A stretch of DNA of 64,000 bases from Sulfurisoma sediminicola (GCF_003865015.1 NZ_BHVV01000004.1:1-64000), one strand, 5' to 3'. Shown: positions 30,387 through 39,765, counted from the stretch's first letter. Made by a program: numbers and translations. The notes: a model not told the origin generated them from the sequence alone.

Positions 30387-31090
30387 TTGACCACCTCCAC
30401 GATGGATGCCGGCGCCTTGTCGTAGGTGCGCTGGCCGATGGGCACGGCGAAGCCGACGCGCTTCTTCAGGATCACGCCGACCGGGCAGACGTTGGCGGCG
30501 CGGTCGGTCGCGGCGAAGTCGGTGTCGGCCAGCCGGCCCGATTCGCTGTTGACGATGACGCGGCGGCCGCGCATGCCGCGCCCGCCCATGGCGAACACGT
30601 TCTTGCCGTCGACCTCGCGCGAGGCCTGAACGCAGAGCGCGCACATGATGCAGCGGTTGAAGTCGAGCAGCATGTCGGGATGCGAGGCATCGACCGGGCG
30701 ATCGGGGAAGAAGTGGTCGAAGTGCGGGCTCATCATGCCCAGGTCGTAGGCCGTGGCCTGCAACAGGCAGTTGCCGCTCTTCTCGCAGGAGGGACAGAAG
30801 TGGTTGCCCTCGACGAACAGCAACTGCAGCAGGGTGCGGCGCTTGTCGTCGAGCTCGGGCGTGCGGTTGTCCACGTTCATGCCGGCCGTCGCCGCGGTGG
30901 TGCAGGCCGAGCCGAAGCGGCCGTTGACCTTGACGGTGCACAGCTTGCACGAGCCGTGCGGCGCGAAATCGGGATGCCAGCACAGGTGCGGGATGTACTT
31001 GCCCGCGGCCTTCGCCGCCTGGATCACGGTCTGGCCCGGGCTGAAGGGGATTTCCTCGCCGTCGAGGAGGAAGCTGTTCTGTTCGCTCAT
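30383..31090 (-). CDS. hoxU: NAD-reducing hydrogenase diaphorase small subunit
   Basis: 235 residues, NuoG-like. An N-terminal 2Fe2S ferredoxin domain has CWHPDFAPHGSCKLC near residue 37 and a distal CTTAA. Next is HFCPSCEKSGNC, a His-containing cluster site typical of NuoG/HoxU, and then CIMCALC followed by VCPVG for a further [4Fe4S] cluster. It relays electrons between HoxY and HoxF. A 19-base gap separates it from hoxF, and the stop overlaps hoxY. Confidence 0.94.
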   Translation of the reverse strand: MSEQNSFLLDGEEIPFSPGQTVIQAAKAAGKYIPHLCWHPDFAPHGSCKLCTVKVNGRFGSACTTAATAGMNVDNRTPELDDKRRTLLQLLFVEGNHFCPSCEKSGNCLLQATAYDLGMMSPHFDHFFPDRPVDASHPDMLLDFNRCIMCALCVQASREVDGKNVFAMGGRGMRGRRVIVNSESGRLADTDFAATDRAANVCPVGVILKKRVGFAVPIGQRTYDKAPASIVEVVK

Positions 31091-31109
31091 GATGGTGTCG
31101 TCCCTCCGC

Positions 31110-32996
31110 TCAGTCGGTCCCGGCCAGATGCGCCGCGGCGTCGTCGCGTCCCGTCATCTGCCGCGCCTGCGACAGCGCGGCGTCGAGGTCGAAGCCCGGC
31201 ACGAAGTCGAGCGACTTGAGGCGCCGCTCGTAGGCCGGCTTGAACTTGGTGAGCGTATCGATCATCGGGTTGCAGGCGGTATTGCCGAGGCCGCAATGGC
31301 TGGCGCCCTGCATCAGGCGATGCATCTTGAACATCTCGTTGATGTCGTAGGGCGAACCGTGGCCGCTGGCGAGCTTGTCCATCAGCCGCGCCACGATCTG
31401 GGTGCCGACGCGGCAGGGCGTGCAGAAGCCGCAGGATTCGTGGGCGAAGAAGTGGGCGAAGTTGTGCGCCACATCGAACATGTCGCGGGTGCAGTCGAAC
31501 ACCATGAGGGCACCGGCGGTCGGGATGTCCTCGAAGCCGATCTTGCGGTCGAGCTCGTCCTGGCCGATGCACACGCCCGACGGGCCGGAAACCTGCACCG
31601 CCTGGATGCAGTTGGTGACGCCGCAGTCCTGCAGCACCTCGGCGACGCTGACGCCGAACGGGTACTCGTAGAGGCCGGGCCGCTCGACGTCGCCCGACAC
31701 CGAGAGGATCTTGGTTCCCGTCGATTGCCTGGTGCCGATGGTGGCGAACCACTCGCCGCCCTTGAGCGCGATCAACGCCGCGCAGGCGAAGGTCTCGACG
31801 TTGTTGACGATGGTCGGCTGCTCGAGATAGCCGTGGGTGACGGGGAAGGGCGGGCGGATGCGCGGACGCCCCGGCTTGCCCTCGAGCGACTCGATCAGTG
31901 CCGATTCCTCGCCGCAGATGTAGGCGCCGGCGCCGAGATGAACCTCGATGTCGAAGTCGGCACCGGGGATGCCGAGGATGTTCCGGCCGAGCAGGCCGGC
32001 CGCGCGACGGCGGGCGAGCACCTCCTGCAGGGGTTCGAGCAGGTAGCGGTACTCTCCGCGCAGGTAGACGAAGCCGCGGGTCGCGCCGACCGCGTAGGCG
32101 GCGACGGTCATGCCCTCGAACACCAGGTCGGCGTGGGATGTCAGCAGCACGCGGTCCTTGAAGGTGCCCGGCTCGCCTTCGTCGGCGTTGCAGATGACGA
32201 TGCGGGTCTGCCCTTCCTTCAGGGGGGCGTTGCGGCAGGCTTCCCACTTCAGGCGGGTCGAGAAGCCGGCGCCGCCGCGACCGCGCAGGTTCGACAGGCG
32301 GATCTCGTCGAGCAGCGCCGTCGGCCCGACGAGGCCATGCGGCAGCGACTCCCTGACCGAGCGGTCGTTGGACGCCACGAGGCCGTCGGCGGAGGCGCGG
32401 GCGACGGCGGCACGCAGCGCCGAGCCGGGCTCGAATCGGCTGGACAGCAGGATGTCGGCGCGGCGGACGTTGTCCTCGACCGCGAACCATTCGGCCGGCC
32501 ACTCGGCCAGCGGCACCTGGTTACGGATCAACTCGGCCATGGCGTCGACACGTTCCATGGTCATGCGCGTGATGGCGCGGTAATTGACCAGCACGGCCGG
32601 TCCTTGGTCGCACATGCCGGTGCAGGAGGTGGTGTTCACGCTGACCAGGCCGTCCTCGGACAGACGGCCGGGTTCGAGCCACAGCTTGCTGCACAGAGCT
32701 TTCAGCAGCTCGCGGTTGCCGAGCATGCGGTCGGTGATGTTGTCCGACCACAGCACGCAGTACTTGCCGCGCGGCCGCGTGTGGAAGAAGCTGTAGAAGG
32801 CCGCGGTGCCTTCCACCTCGGCGCGGGGGCGGCCGACGGCGCGGGCGATTTCGGTCAGCAGGGCCGGCGAGAGCCAGCCCTCCGCTTCCTGCGCTTCGCG
32901 CAGAATCTGCATCAGCCGGGTGCCGTCATGGCCGTGCCGCGCGAGAATGGCGGGCAGGGCGGTCGAGATTTCCTGGGGCGACGAAGAGGCTTGCAT
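31110..32996 (-). CDS. hoxF: NAD-reducing hydrogenase diaphorase large subunit (FMN and NAD binding)
   Basis: About 628 residues. An N-terminal NuoE-like domain (about 1-160, with TSCTGMCDQGPAVLVN) is joined to a NuoF-like domain with RGRGGAGFSTRLKWE (NADH/FMN glycine-rich site), CNADEGEPGTFKDR (FMN) and ESCGFCTPCRVGTQ plus a later Cys for a [4Fe4S] cluster. It reduces NAD+ using hydrogen-derived electrons. I start at ATG 32996 because AGGAG lies six bases upstream; the ATG at 33014 has none and lies inside a perfect palindrome. First gene of hoxFUYHW. Confidence 0.94.
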   Translation of the reverse strand: MQASSSPQEISTALPAILARHGHDGTRLMQILREAQEAEGWLSPALLTEIARAVGRPRAEVEGTAAFYSFFHTRPRGKYCVLWSDNITDRMLGNRELLKALCSKLWLEPGRLSEDGLVSVNTTSCTGMCDQGPAVLVNYRAITRMTMERVDAMAELIRNQVPLAEWPAEWFAVEDNVRRADILLSSRFEPGSALRAAVARASADGLVASNDRSVRESLPHGLVGPTALLDEIRLSNLRGRGGAGFSTRLKWEACRNAPLKEGQTRIVICNADEGEPGTFKDRVLLTSHADLVFEGMTVAAYAVGATRGFVYLRGEYRYLLEPLQEVLARRRAAGLLGRNILGIPGADFDIEVHLGAGAYICGEESALIESLEGKPGRPRIRPPFPVTHGYLEQPTIVNNVETFACAALIALKGGEWFATIGTRQSTGTKILSVSGDVERPGLYEYPFGVSVAEVLQDCGVTNCIQAVQVSGPSGVCIGQDELDRKIGFEDIPTAGALMVFDCTRDMFDVAHNFAHFFAHESCGFCTPCRVGTQIVARLMDKLASGHGSPYDINEMFKMHRLMQGASHCGLGNTACNPMIDTLTKFKPAYERRLKSLDFVPGFDLDAALSQARQMTGRDDAAAHLAGTD

Positions 32997-33006
32997 CCCG
33001 ATCTCC

Positions 33007-33021
33007 TGTTGCATTGCAACA
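33007..33021. promoter_or_regulatory. Palindrome in the hoxF leader
   Basis: TGTTGCA-T-TGCAACA, a perfect 7-1-7 inverted repeat ending 10 bases from the chosen hoxF start and just upstream of its ribosome site. It could be a repressor or activator operator or an mRNA hairpin. The binding factor is unknown. Confidence 0.45.
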
Positions 33022-33055
33022 CGATCACAGCATAGTCCAACAACGTTACAGTTTC

Positions 33056-33069
33056 TTGCGCTGGATCAA
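33056..33069. promoter_or_regulatory. FNR/ANR-like box between hoxF and the plus-strand gene at 33099
   Basis: TTGCG-CTGG-ATCAA matches the FNR consensus TTGAT-N4-ATCAA at 8 of 10 positions and lies about 60 bases upstream of hoxF. A similar box precedes the hyb operon and the nickel transporter gene, which supports function. Confidence 0.5.
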
Positions 33070-33098
33070 AGGCGATTTTTTCACGGAGTGGCCGGGAC

Positions 33099-33944
33099 AT
33101 GCGTGTGCTGAGCTGGAACATTCAATGGGGGCGTGGCATCGACGGCCGCGTCGACCTCGCGCGCACCGCGGCGGTGATCCGCGGCTGCGACGCCGACGTG
33201 GTCTGCCTGCAGGAAGTGGCCGTCAATCACCCCGGCCTGCCGGGTGGGGCAGGGGAGGACCAGGTGGCGCGGCTGTGCGCGCTGCTGCCGGGCCATGCGG
33301 CGGTCTTCGCCGCGGGCAGCGACCTGCCTGATGGAAAGGGCGGCCGGCGCTTCTTCGGCGAGTTGATCCTGTCGCGGCTGCCACTGCTGCAGGTGTTCCG
33401 CCATCTGCTGCCGTGGCCGGCCGATCCGGCCGTGCCGAGCATGCAGCGGGTGGCCGTGGAGGCGGTCATCGATGCGCCGTTCGGTCCCCTGCGCGTGGTG
33501 ACGACCCATCTCGAGTACTACTCGGCGTTGCAGCGCGCGGCGCAGGTCGAGTTCCTGCGCGATCTGCAGGCCACTGCCCATCGTCACGCCGTAGCGCCAC
33601 GGTCGAACGCGGAAACCGACCCGCCCTTCGCCGTGCTGCCGCGCGGAGAATTCTCGGTCTTCTGCGGCGACTTCAACTGTCCGGCCGGATCATCGGAGCA
33701 CGCGCGCATGCAGGCCGCCATCGCCCCGGACGTGCCGCGCCTCGTCGATGCCTGGAGCATCGCCCACCCCGGCGTGTCGCCAGCGCCGACATTTGGCGTG
33801 CACGACCGCGGTTTTCTCGCCGCGCCCGCAGCCTACGACTTCTGCTTCGTCAGCGACAACCTGGCGCCGCGCGTCGCCGGCCTCGACGTCGACGTCCTCA
33901 CGCCGGCGTCGGATCACCAGCCGGTGCTGCTGACGCTGGCGTGA
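33099..33944 (+). CDS. Endonuclease/exonuclease/phosphatase-family protein
   Basis: 281 residues. Family motifs are in order: VLSWNIQWGRGIDGRVDL at the start, DVVCLQEV, GDFNCPAG near residue 193 and SDHQPVLLTLA at the end. These form the magnesium-dependent phosphodiesterase site of the DNase I/exonuclease III/sphingomyelinase superfamily. No signal peptide or membrane segment. The substrate (nucleic acid, lipid or phosphoinositide-like) cannot be told from sequence. It is divergent from hoxF and may share its upstream region, but no functional link is evident. Confidence 0.85.
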   Translation: MRVLSWNIQWGRGIDGRVDLARTAAVIRGCDADVVCLQEVAVNHPGLPGGAGEDQVARLCALLPGHAAVFAAGSDLPDGKGGRRFFGELILSRLPLLQVFRHLLPWPADPAVPSMQRVAVEAVIDAPFGPLRVVTTHLEYYSALQRAAQVEFLRDLQATAHRHAVAPRSNAETDPPFAVLPRGEFSVFCGDFNCPAGSSEHARMQAAIAPDVPRLVDAWSIAHPGVSPAPTFGVHDRGFLAAPAAYDFCFVSDNLAPRVAGLDVDVLTPASDHQPVLLTLA

Positions 33945-33956
33945 GCGCGGCGCGTG

Positions 33957-34439
33957 TCAGTAGCGGCCGTGCTGCTTGGTGATGTAGTTGGTCAGCTCGA
34001 CGTACTGGACGTTCATGCGCCGCAGGATGCCGTGTACCTCGCGCACGATGGCGCGCATGACCCGGTAGACGATCAGCGGCTGTGACGTCAGCAATTCCTC
34101 GAGCTTGTCGCGGCGCAGGCTGAACACCTGCGTCGGACCCACCGCGCGCAGCGTGGCGCTGTGTTCGAGATTGTCGAGGAAGCCGAGTTCTCCCGCCATG
34201 TCGCGCGGCCGCAGCACGTGCAGCGTCACCCAGTCGCCGCTGCCGGTGTTGCGCGTGACGGCCAGGCCGCCGGCGGCGATGACATGGAGCTCGTTGCTGA
34301 CTTCGCCCTCGCGGATCAGAACCTCGCCGTCGGCGAGCGTGCGGCAGGTGACCAGGTCTGCCAGCATCGCCTTCTGCTCCTCGTTCAATTCCGCGACCAG
34401 CGGCGACGTGCCGACCATTTCAGCGCATGTGTTTGCCAT
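33957..34439 (-). CDS. Cyclic-nucleotide-binding (Crp-like) domain protein without a DNA-binding domain
   Basis: 160 residues from ATG 34439, with GAGG six bases upstream. A cNMP-binding beta-roll spans about 10-125 (DGEVLIREGEVSNELHVIAA, RDMAGELGFLDNLEHSATLR, the latter resembling the phosphate-binding cassette with E-L-x-F-L). It is followed by a helical end (LIVYRVMRAIVREVHGILRR) but no helix-turn-helix, so it cannot act as a classical Crp. Single-domain members bind ligands or partner proteins. It stands between the hox and hyb operons and convergent with the gene at 33099. Whether it regulates either is unknown. Confidence 0.85.
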   Translation of the reverse strand: MANTCAEMVGTSPLVAELNEEQKAMLADLVTCRTLADGEVLIREGEVSNELHVIAAGGLAVTRNTGSGDWVTLHVLRPRDMAGELGFLDNLEHSATLRAVGPTQVFSLRRDKLEELLTSQPLIVYRVMRAIVREVHGILRRMNVQYVELTNYITKQHGRY

Positions 34440-34562
34440 GGTGAACCTCACTCCGTTTTGAAGAAGACTGCACCCAGTATAGGAAGGCGCGACGCCGTTG
34501 CAATCGGCGACGGCCGTCGCACGCCCTGTCCGCAGCGCACGCTTCGGGAATATTAGGGTTCA

Positions 34563-34576
34563 TTGATCTAACGCAA
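34563..34576. promoter_or_regulatory. FNR/ANR-like box upstream of the hyb operon
   Basis: TTGAT-CTAA-CGCAA matches 8 of 10 positions of TTGAT-N4-ATCAA and sits 62 bases before the start of the small-subunit gene. An activator site at about -41.5 would put the transcript start near 34611. Confidence 0.5.
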
Positions 34577-34637
34577 AAACCACTTTCCCATAGGGGCGTT
34601 GAATGCCGGCATTCCGGGCCGAGGTATGGAGGGCATC

Positions 34638-35822
34638 ATGCAACAGGCTTTCAACCAAGAAACGAACCGGGCTGCCGAAGCCGCCGCTGCCGTCATCGAG
34701 CGTCGCCTGCAGATCTCCCGGCGCGAATTCCTGCAGTTCTGTTCCGGCGTGGCCGCCACGCTGGGCTTGCCGGCGGGGGCGGAGGCCGCCATCGCCCAGG
34801 CGGTTGAGGCCGCCAAGCGGCCCTCGGTGATCTGGCTGCACTTCCAGGAATGCACGGGCTGCTCCGAGTCGCTGCTGCGCGCCGAACACCCGACGCTCGA
34901 AAAACTCATCCTCGACATCATCTCGCTCGACTATCACGAGACGCTGATGGTCGCCGCCGGCCACCAGGCCGAGAAGTCGCGCAAGGACGCGATGGCCGCC
35001 AACAAGGGCAAGTACGTGCTGGTGGTCGAGGGCGCGATCCCGACCAAGGACAAGGGCATCTACTGCAAGGTCGGCGGCCACACCGCGGTCGACCTGGTCA
35101 AGGAATGCGCGGCCGACGCGGCGGCGGTGATCGCCATCGGCTCCTGCGCCTCCTGGGGCGGCATGCCTTCGACCGATCCGAACCCGACCGGTGCCTCCAG
35201 CGTCGGCGAGGTGCTGGGCAAACCGGTGGTGACGATTCCCGGCTGCCCGCCCAGCCCGTACAACTTCCTCGCCACGGTGGTGCATTTCCTCACCTTCGGC
35301 AAGCTGCCGGCGACCGACAAGCTCGGCCGGCCGCTGTTCGCCTACTCGCGGCTGATCCACGAAAACTGCGAGCGGCGCGCCCACTTCGATGCCGGCCGCT
35401 TCGCCATGGAGTTCGGCGACGAGGGCCATCGCAAGGGCTACTGCCTCTACAAGCTCGGCTGCAAGGGTCCCGAGACCTATGCCAACTGCCCGACGCTGGG
35501 CTTCGGCGACGCCGGCGAGGTGTCCTGGCCGGTCGGTTGCGGCCACCCCTGCATCGGCTGCACCGAGAAGGGCGTCGGCTTCGCCAAGCCCATCCATGCC
35601 GTGGCCAAGATGCTCAATGTCGCACCGCCGCTGCAATACGCGCGCATCGTCGAGGAACAGGGTCGCGGCGCGACTTTCGCCTCGGCTGCCGCACTCGCGG
35701 CGATCGCGGGTGCCGCCGCCGGCGGTGCCGCGATGCTGACCCGCAACCTGGGCATGTCGCACAAGGCCGAGGAACTCGAAAAGGCCCAGGACAAGGCAGG
35801 CAAGAACAAAGCGGAGGTGTGA
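34638..35822 (+). CDS. hybO: Periplasm-facing [NiFe] hydrogenase small subunit (HybO-like)
   Basis: 394 residues from ATG 34638, preceded by GGAGG. A long twin-arginine signal with SRREFLQFCSGVAATLGLP (about 33-51) directs folded export with its partner. Cluster motifs: QECTGCSESLL, AIGSCASWGG, GCPPSPYNF, a His/Cys set in the distal part (LIHENCERRAHFD, CLYKLGCKGPETYANCP) and GHPCIGC. A C-terminal hydrophobic helix (AAALAAIAGAAAGGAAM) anchors it in the membrane. With HybA, HybB and HybC it forms a Hyb-type uptake or reversible enzyme linked to the quinone pool. First gene of the operon. Confidence 0.93.
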   Translation: MQQAFNQETNRAAEAAAAVIERRLQISRREFLQFCSGVAATLGLPAGAEAAIAQAVEAAKRPSVIWLHFQECTGCSESLLRAEHPTLEKLILDIISLDYHETLMVAAGHQAEKSRKDAMAANKGKYVLVVEGAIPTKDKGIYCKVGGHTAVDLVKECAADAAAVIAIGSCASWGGMPSTDPNPTGASSVGEVLGKPVVTIPGCPPSPYNFLATVVHFLTFGKLPATDKLGRPLFAYSRLIHENCERRAHFDAGRFAMEFGDEGHRKGYCLYKLGCKGPETYANCPTLGFGDAGEVSWPVGCGHPCIGCTEKGVGFAKPIHAVAKMLNVAPPLQYARIVEEQGRGATFASAAALAAIAGAAAGGAAMLTRNLGMSHKAEELEKAQDKAGKNKAEV

Positions 35823-35823
35823 T

Positions 35824-36864
35824 ATGTCATCCCGACGCGATTTCCTGAAAGGCGCGCTGGCCGCGACCGGCGCGATGGTCGGCGCCGGCGCCACGCCGGT
35901 CCAGGCGCGCGACACCTATACGCGTCCGCCCGAGGCGATGGGCCTGCTCTACGATGCCACGCTATGCGTCGGCTGCAAGGCCTGCATGGCCGCGTGCAAG
36001 GAGGCCAACAACAACCCGCCGGAATTCAACACCGTCGACAAGCTGTGGGACACGCCGCTCGACACCAGCGGCCACACCTTCAACATCATCAAGATGTACC
36101 GCAACGGCACGATGCTGGAGAAGGACGCCGAGATCAACGGCTACGCCTTCATGAAGACTTCCTGCATGCACTGCGCCGACCCGTCGTGCGTCTCGGCCTG
36201 CCCGGTGTCGGCGATGACCAAGGACCCGGTCACCGGCATCGTCGGCTACAACCCGGACAAGTGCATCGGCTGCCGCTACTGCGTCGTCGCCTGCCCCTTC
36301 GGCATCCCGAAATACCAGTTCGACGATCCGCTCGGCCGCATCGGCAAGTGCGAGCTCTGCCGCCATCGCCACAAGGACGGTCACTACTCGGCCTGCGCCG
36401 AGGTCTGTCCGACGGGCGCGACGCTGTTCGGCCGCACCGAGGACCTGCTGGCCGAAGCGAAACGGCGCCTTGCGCTCAAGCCCGGCACGGTCGCCAAGTT
36501 CCCGCGCGGCCGGTTGCGCCCGGCGACCGAGAAGATGCTGCAGGGCCAGGCCGACGGCAAGGGCGAGAAACGCCGCCACGGCTGGCGCGACGAGCCCGAC
36601 CAGATCTACGAGGGTACCGTCGGCAAGTATGTGCAGCACGTCTATGGCGAGAAGGAATACGGCGGCACCCAGGTGCTCAAACTCTCCGCCGTGCCCTTCG
36701 AGAAGGTCGGCATGCCCGATCTGCCGCCCTATTCCTCGGCGGCGACCTCGGAGACCATCCAGCACACCCTTTATGGCGGGCTGCTGATGCCGATCGCCGT
36801 GCTCGGCGCGCTGAGCTGGGTCGCCAAGCGCAACGTCAAACCCGATGACGGAGAGGAGGGCTGA
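35824..36864 (+). CDS. hybA: Hydrogenase ferredoxin-like subunit HybA
   Basis: 346 residues. A Tat signal, SRRDFLKGALAATGAMVGAG, is followed by four [4Fe4S] motifs: CVGCKACMAACKEAN, CMHCADPSCVSACP, CIGCRYCVVACPFG and CELCRHRHKDGHYSACAEVCP. A C-terminal hydrophobic helix (YGGLLMPIAVLGALSWV) anchors it. It carries electrons from the HybO/HybC dimer to HybB. The start follows the hybO stop by one base, and HybB follows after two bases, so the operon is tight. Confidence 0.95.
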   Translation: MSSRRDFLKGALAATGAMVGAGATPVQARDTYTRPPEAMGLLYDATLCVGCKACMAACKEANNNPPEFNTVDKLWDTPLDTSGHTFNIIKMYRNGTMLEKDAEINGYAFMKTSCMHCADPSCVSACPVSAMTKDPVTGIVGYNPDKCIGCRYCVVACPFGIPKYQFDDPLGRIGKCELCRHRHKDGHYSACAEVCPTGATLFGRTEDLLAEAKRRLALKPGTVAKFPRGRLRPATEKMLQGQADGKGEKRRHGWRDEPDQIYEGTVGKYVQHVYGEKEYGGTQVLKLSAVPFEKVGMPDLPPYSSAATSETIQHTLYGGLLMPIAVLGALSWVAKRNVKPDDGEEG

Positions 36865-36866
36865 TC

Positions 36867-38006
36867 ATGACAACTCACACTGCTCCCGTGCCCGTCGGCG
36901 GGCCGCTGCTCAACAAGACCACCTTCATCGCCGGCGCGCTGATCGCGCTGATGGCGGCGATCCTGCTCTACCGTTTCATCTTCGGCCTCGGCGCCGTCAC
37001 CGACCTCAGCGACGGCTATCCGTGGGGCATCTGGATCGTGGTCGACGTCATGATCGGTTCGGCCTTCGCCTGCGGCGGCTTCTCGGTGGCGATGCTGGTC
37101 TACATCTTCAACAAGGGCGAGTATCACCCGCTGGTGCGCCCGGCCCTGCTGGCCAGCCTGCTCGGCTACACCCTGGCCGGTGCCGGCGTCATCTTCGACC
37201 TCGGCCGCTGGTGGAACGTCTGGAACATGTACTGGCCGTGGTCGGCGAACCCGAACTCGGTGATGTTCGAGGTGGCGGTCTGCATCACCGCCTACATCGT
37301 GGTGATGTGGATCGAGTTCGCGCCGGTCTTCCTCGAGAAGCTGGGCCTCAAGGACCTCAAGAAGAAGCTCAACCGCTTCCTCTTCGTCATCGTCGCGCTC
37401 GGCACCCTGCTGCCGATGATGCACCAGTCCTCGCTCGGCACGCTGTGGGTGGTGCTGGGGCCGCAGGTGCATCCGCTGTGGCAGACGCCCTTCGTCCCGG
37501 CGCTGTTCCTGCTCACCGCCATCATCATGGGCTACGCCGTGGTGCTGTTCGAGTCCTGCATCGCATCAAGCGCCTATCGTCGCAGCATCGAGGTCAGCCT
37601 GCTCAATCCCATGGCCAAGATCATGCTCGGCGTCGTCGCCGCCTACCTGGCCGTGCGGCTGGGCGACGTGATCTTCCGCGGCGTCATCGGCCGCTCCTTC
37701 CACCTCAGCCTCGAAGGCCTGATGTTCTGGCTCGAGATGGCCTGCTTCGTCGCGCCCTTCCTGATCATCGGCACCGAGGCGCAGCGGCGCAACCCGGCGC
37801 GGCTTTTCGTCGCCGGCATCCTGCTGATGCTCGGCGGCTCGCTGCTGCGCATGAACGGCTTCCTCATCGCTTACGACACGGGTCCTGGCTTCCGCTACTT
37901 CCCGGCGCTGCCCGAGATCCTGGTGACGATGGGCATGTTCGCCACCGAAGTGCTGATCTACGTTGTGGTTACCCGCCGCTTCCCGGTATTGCCGCGCGAA
38001 GCCTGA
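36867..38006 (+). CDS. hybB: Hydrogenase membrane subunit HybB (NrfD/PsrC-like)
   Basis: 379 residues with about ten hydrophobic helices. The first includes TFIAGALIALMAAILLYRFI, followed by LSDGYPWGIWIVVDVMIGSA, typical of the NrfD family, where quinone binds near the periplasmic face. RYFPALPEILVTMGMFATEV matches the conserved last helices. No haem-binding or cofactor motifs are needed in this family. It passes electrons between HybA and the quinone pool. Confidence 0.95.
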   Translation: MTTHTAPVPVGGPLLNKTTFIAGALIALMAAILLYRFIFGLGAVTDLSDGYPWGIWIVVDVMIGSAFACGGFSVAMLVYIFNKGEYHPLVRPALLASLLGYTLAGAGVIFDLGRWWNVWNMYWPWSANPNSVMFEVAVCITAYIVVMWIEFAPVFLEKLGLKDLKKKLNRFLFVIVALGTLLPMMHQSSLGTLWVVLGPQVHPLWQTPFVPALFLLTAIIMGYAVVLFESCIASSAYRRSIEVSLLNPMAKIMLGVVAAYLAVRLGDVIFRGVIGRSFHLSLEGLMFWLEMACFVAPFLIIGTEAQRRNPARLFVAGILLMLGGSLLRMNGFLIAYDTGPGFRYFPALPEILVTMGMFATEVLIYVVVTRRFPVLPREA

Positions 38007-38019
38007 CAGGAGAAGAAAA

Positions 38020-39723
38020 ATGGCACGCATCACCATTGATCCCATCACCCGCATCGAAGGCCATTTGCGCATCGACGTCGATGTCGACGGCGGCCGGGTG
38101 AAGAAGGCCTGGTCCTCGGGACAGATGTTTCGCGGCATCGAGCTGATCCTGCAGGGCCGCGACCCGCGCGACGCCTGGACCATCACCCAGCGCATCTGCG
38201 GCGTATGCACCACCGTGCATGCCATCGCCTCGGTGCGCGCGGTCGAAAACGCGCTGCAGCTCGAGGTGCCGCTCAACGCCCAGTACATCCGCAACCTGAT
38301 CATCCTGGCGCATGCGGTGCATGACCACATCGTGCACTTCTACCACCTCTCGGCGCTCGACTGGGTCGACGTCACCTCGGCGCTCAAGGCCGACCCGGAC
38401 AAGACCGCAAGCCTGGCCGAGAGCCTGTCGTCGTGGCATCTCAACGGCAAGCACGAGATGAAGGCGGTGCAGGAACGGCTGAAGAACTTCGTCGGCGGCG
38501 GCCAGCTCGGCATCTTCACCAACGGCTACTGGGGCCATCCGGCGATGAAGCTCTCGCCCGAGGTCAACCTGCTGGCCACGGCGCACTACCTGCAGGCGCT
38601 GGACATCCAGCGCAAGGCGAACAAGATCGTCTCCATCCTCGGCTCCAAGACGCCGCACATCCAGAACCTCGCGGTCGGCGGCGTCGCCAACCCCATCGCC
38701 ACCGACTCGCAGTCGGTGCTGACGGTCGAGCGGCTGATGGCGGTCAAGGGCTGGATCGACGAACTGGCCGACTTCGTCAAGAACGTCTATCTGATCGACG
38801 TCGCGGCGGTCGGCGCCTTCTATGCCGACTGGACCAAGTACGGCAAGGGCGTCACCAACTACCTGTGCGTGCCGGACATTCCGATGGATACCAAGGGCAC
38901 GCAGTTCGCGCTGCCCGGCGGCTACATCGAGGGCGGCGACATTTCCAAGTTCAAGCCGATCAAGGGCTTCAACGACGAGTACTGGGCCAAGGGCGTCGAG
39001 GAATCGGTCAAGCATTCGTGGTACGACTACGGCGAGAAGAAGCCGCTGCATCCCTATGCCGGCGAGACCAAGCCCAACTACACCGACTTCCAGGCCGACG
39101 GCAAGTATTCCTGGCTCAAGTCGCCGACCTTCTACGGCAAGGTGGCACAGGTCGGGCCGCTGGCCAACGTGCTGTGCATGTACGCCGCCGGCCACGAGCC
39201 GACCAAGAAATACGCGACGCTGGCGCTCGACACGGTATCGGCGCTGGCCAAGACCAAGGTCGGCATCGATGCGCTGCATTCCACCATCGGCCGCCATGCC
39301 GCGCGCGCGGTGCGTTGCGCCGTGATGGTCGACATGCTGGGCGAACAGTGGACGGCGCTGGTGAATAACATGGCCAAGGGCGACACCAAGACCTTCAACC
39401 GCCCGGTATTCCCGAAAGGCGAGCAGATGGGCGTCGGCTACCACGAGGCGCCACGCGGCGTGCTTTCCCACTGGGTCGTCATCGACAACGGCAAGATCAA
39501 GAACTACCAGTGCGTCGTGCCTTCGACCTGGAACGCCTGCCCGAGGAACGAGAAGGACGAGCCCGGCCCGTACGAGGCCTCGCTGCTTGACAACCCCATC
39601 GCCAATCCCGAGCAGCCGCTCGAGGTATTGCGCACCATCCATTCCTTCGACCCCTGCATCGCCTGCGCGATCCATCTCACCGACGAAGAGAACGATCAGG
39701 TGGTGACGGTGAAAGTGGTTTGA
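38020..39723 (+). CDS. hybC: Periplasm-facing [NiFe] hydrogenase large subunit HybC
   Basis: 567 residues from ATG 38020 after AGGAGAAG. It opens ITIDPITRIEGHLRIDVDVD. Nickel site motifs: RICGVCTTVHAIASVRAVE near residue 60 and DPCIACAIHL at the end, leaving a C-terminal peptide of about 15 residues for removal by HybD. There is no signal sequence; it is exported by riding with the Tat-targeted small subunit. The lack of frameshifts and full motifs indicate an active enzyme. Confidence 0.96.
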   Translation: MARITIDPITRIEGHLRIDVDVDGGRVKKAWSSGQMFRGIELILQGRDPRDAWTITQRICGVCTTVHAIASVRAVENALQLEVPLNAQYIRNLIILAHAVHDHIVHFYHLSALDWVDVTSALKADPDKTASLAESLSSWHLNGKHEMKAVQERLKNFVGGGQLGIFTNGYWGHPAMKLSPEVNLLATAHYLQALDIQRKANKIVSILGSKTPHIQNLAVGGVANPIATDSQSVLTVERLMAVKGWIDELADFVKNVYLIDVAAVGAFYADWTKYGKGVTNYLCVPDIPMDTKGTQFALPGGYIEGGDISKFKPIKGFNDEYWAKGVEESVKHSWYDYGEKKPLHPYAGETKPNYTDFQADGKYSWLKSPTFYGKVAQVGPLANVLCMYAAGHEPTKKYATLALDTVSALAKTKVGIDALHSTIGRHAARAVRCAVMVDMLGEQWTALVNNMAKGDTKTFNRPVFPKGEQMGVGYHEAPRGVLSHWVVIDNGKIKNYQCVVPSTWNACPRNEKDEPGPYEASLLDNPIANPEQPLEVLRTIHSFDPCIACAIHLTDEENDQVVTVKVV

Positions 39724-39765
39724 GATGCAATTCGGGGTTCGGAACACGATCGGGCCGGCAGGGTA

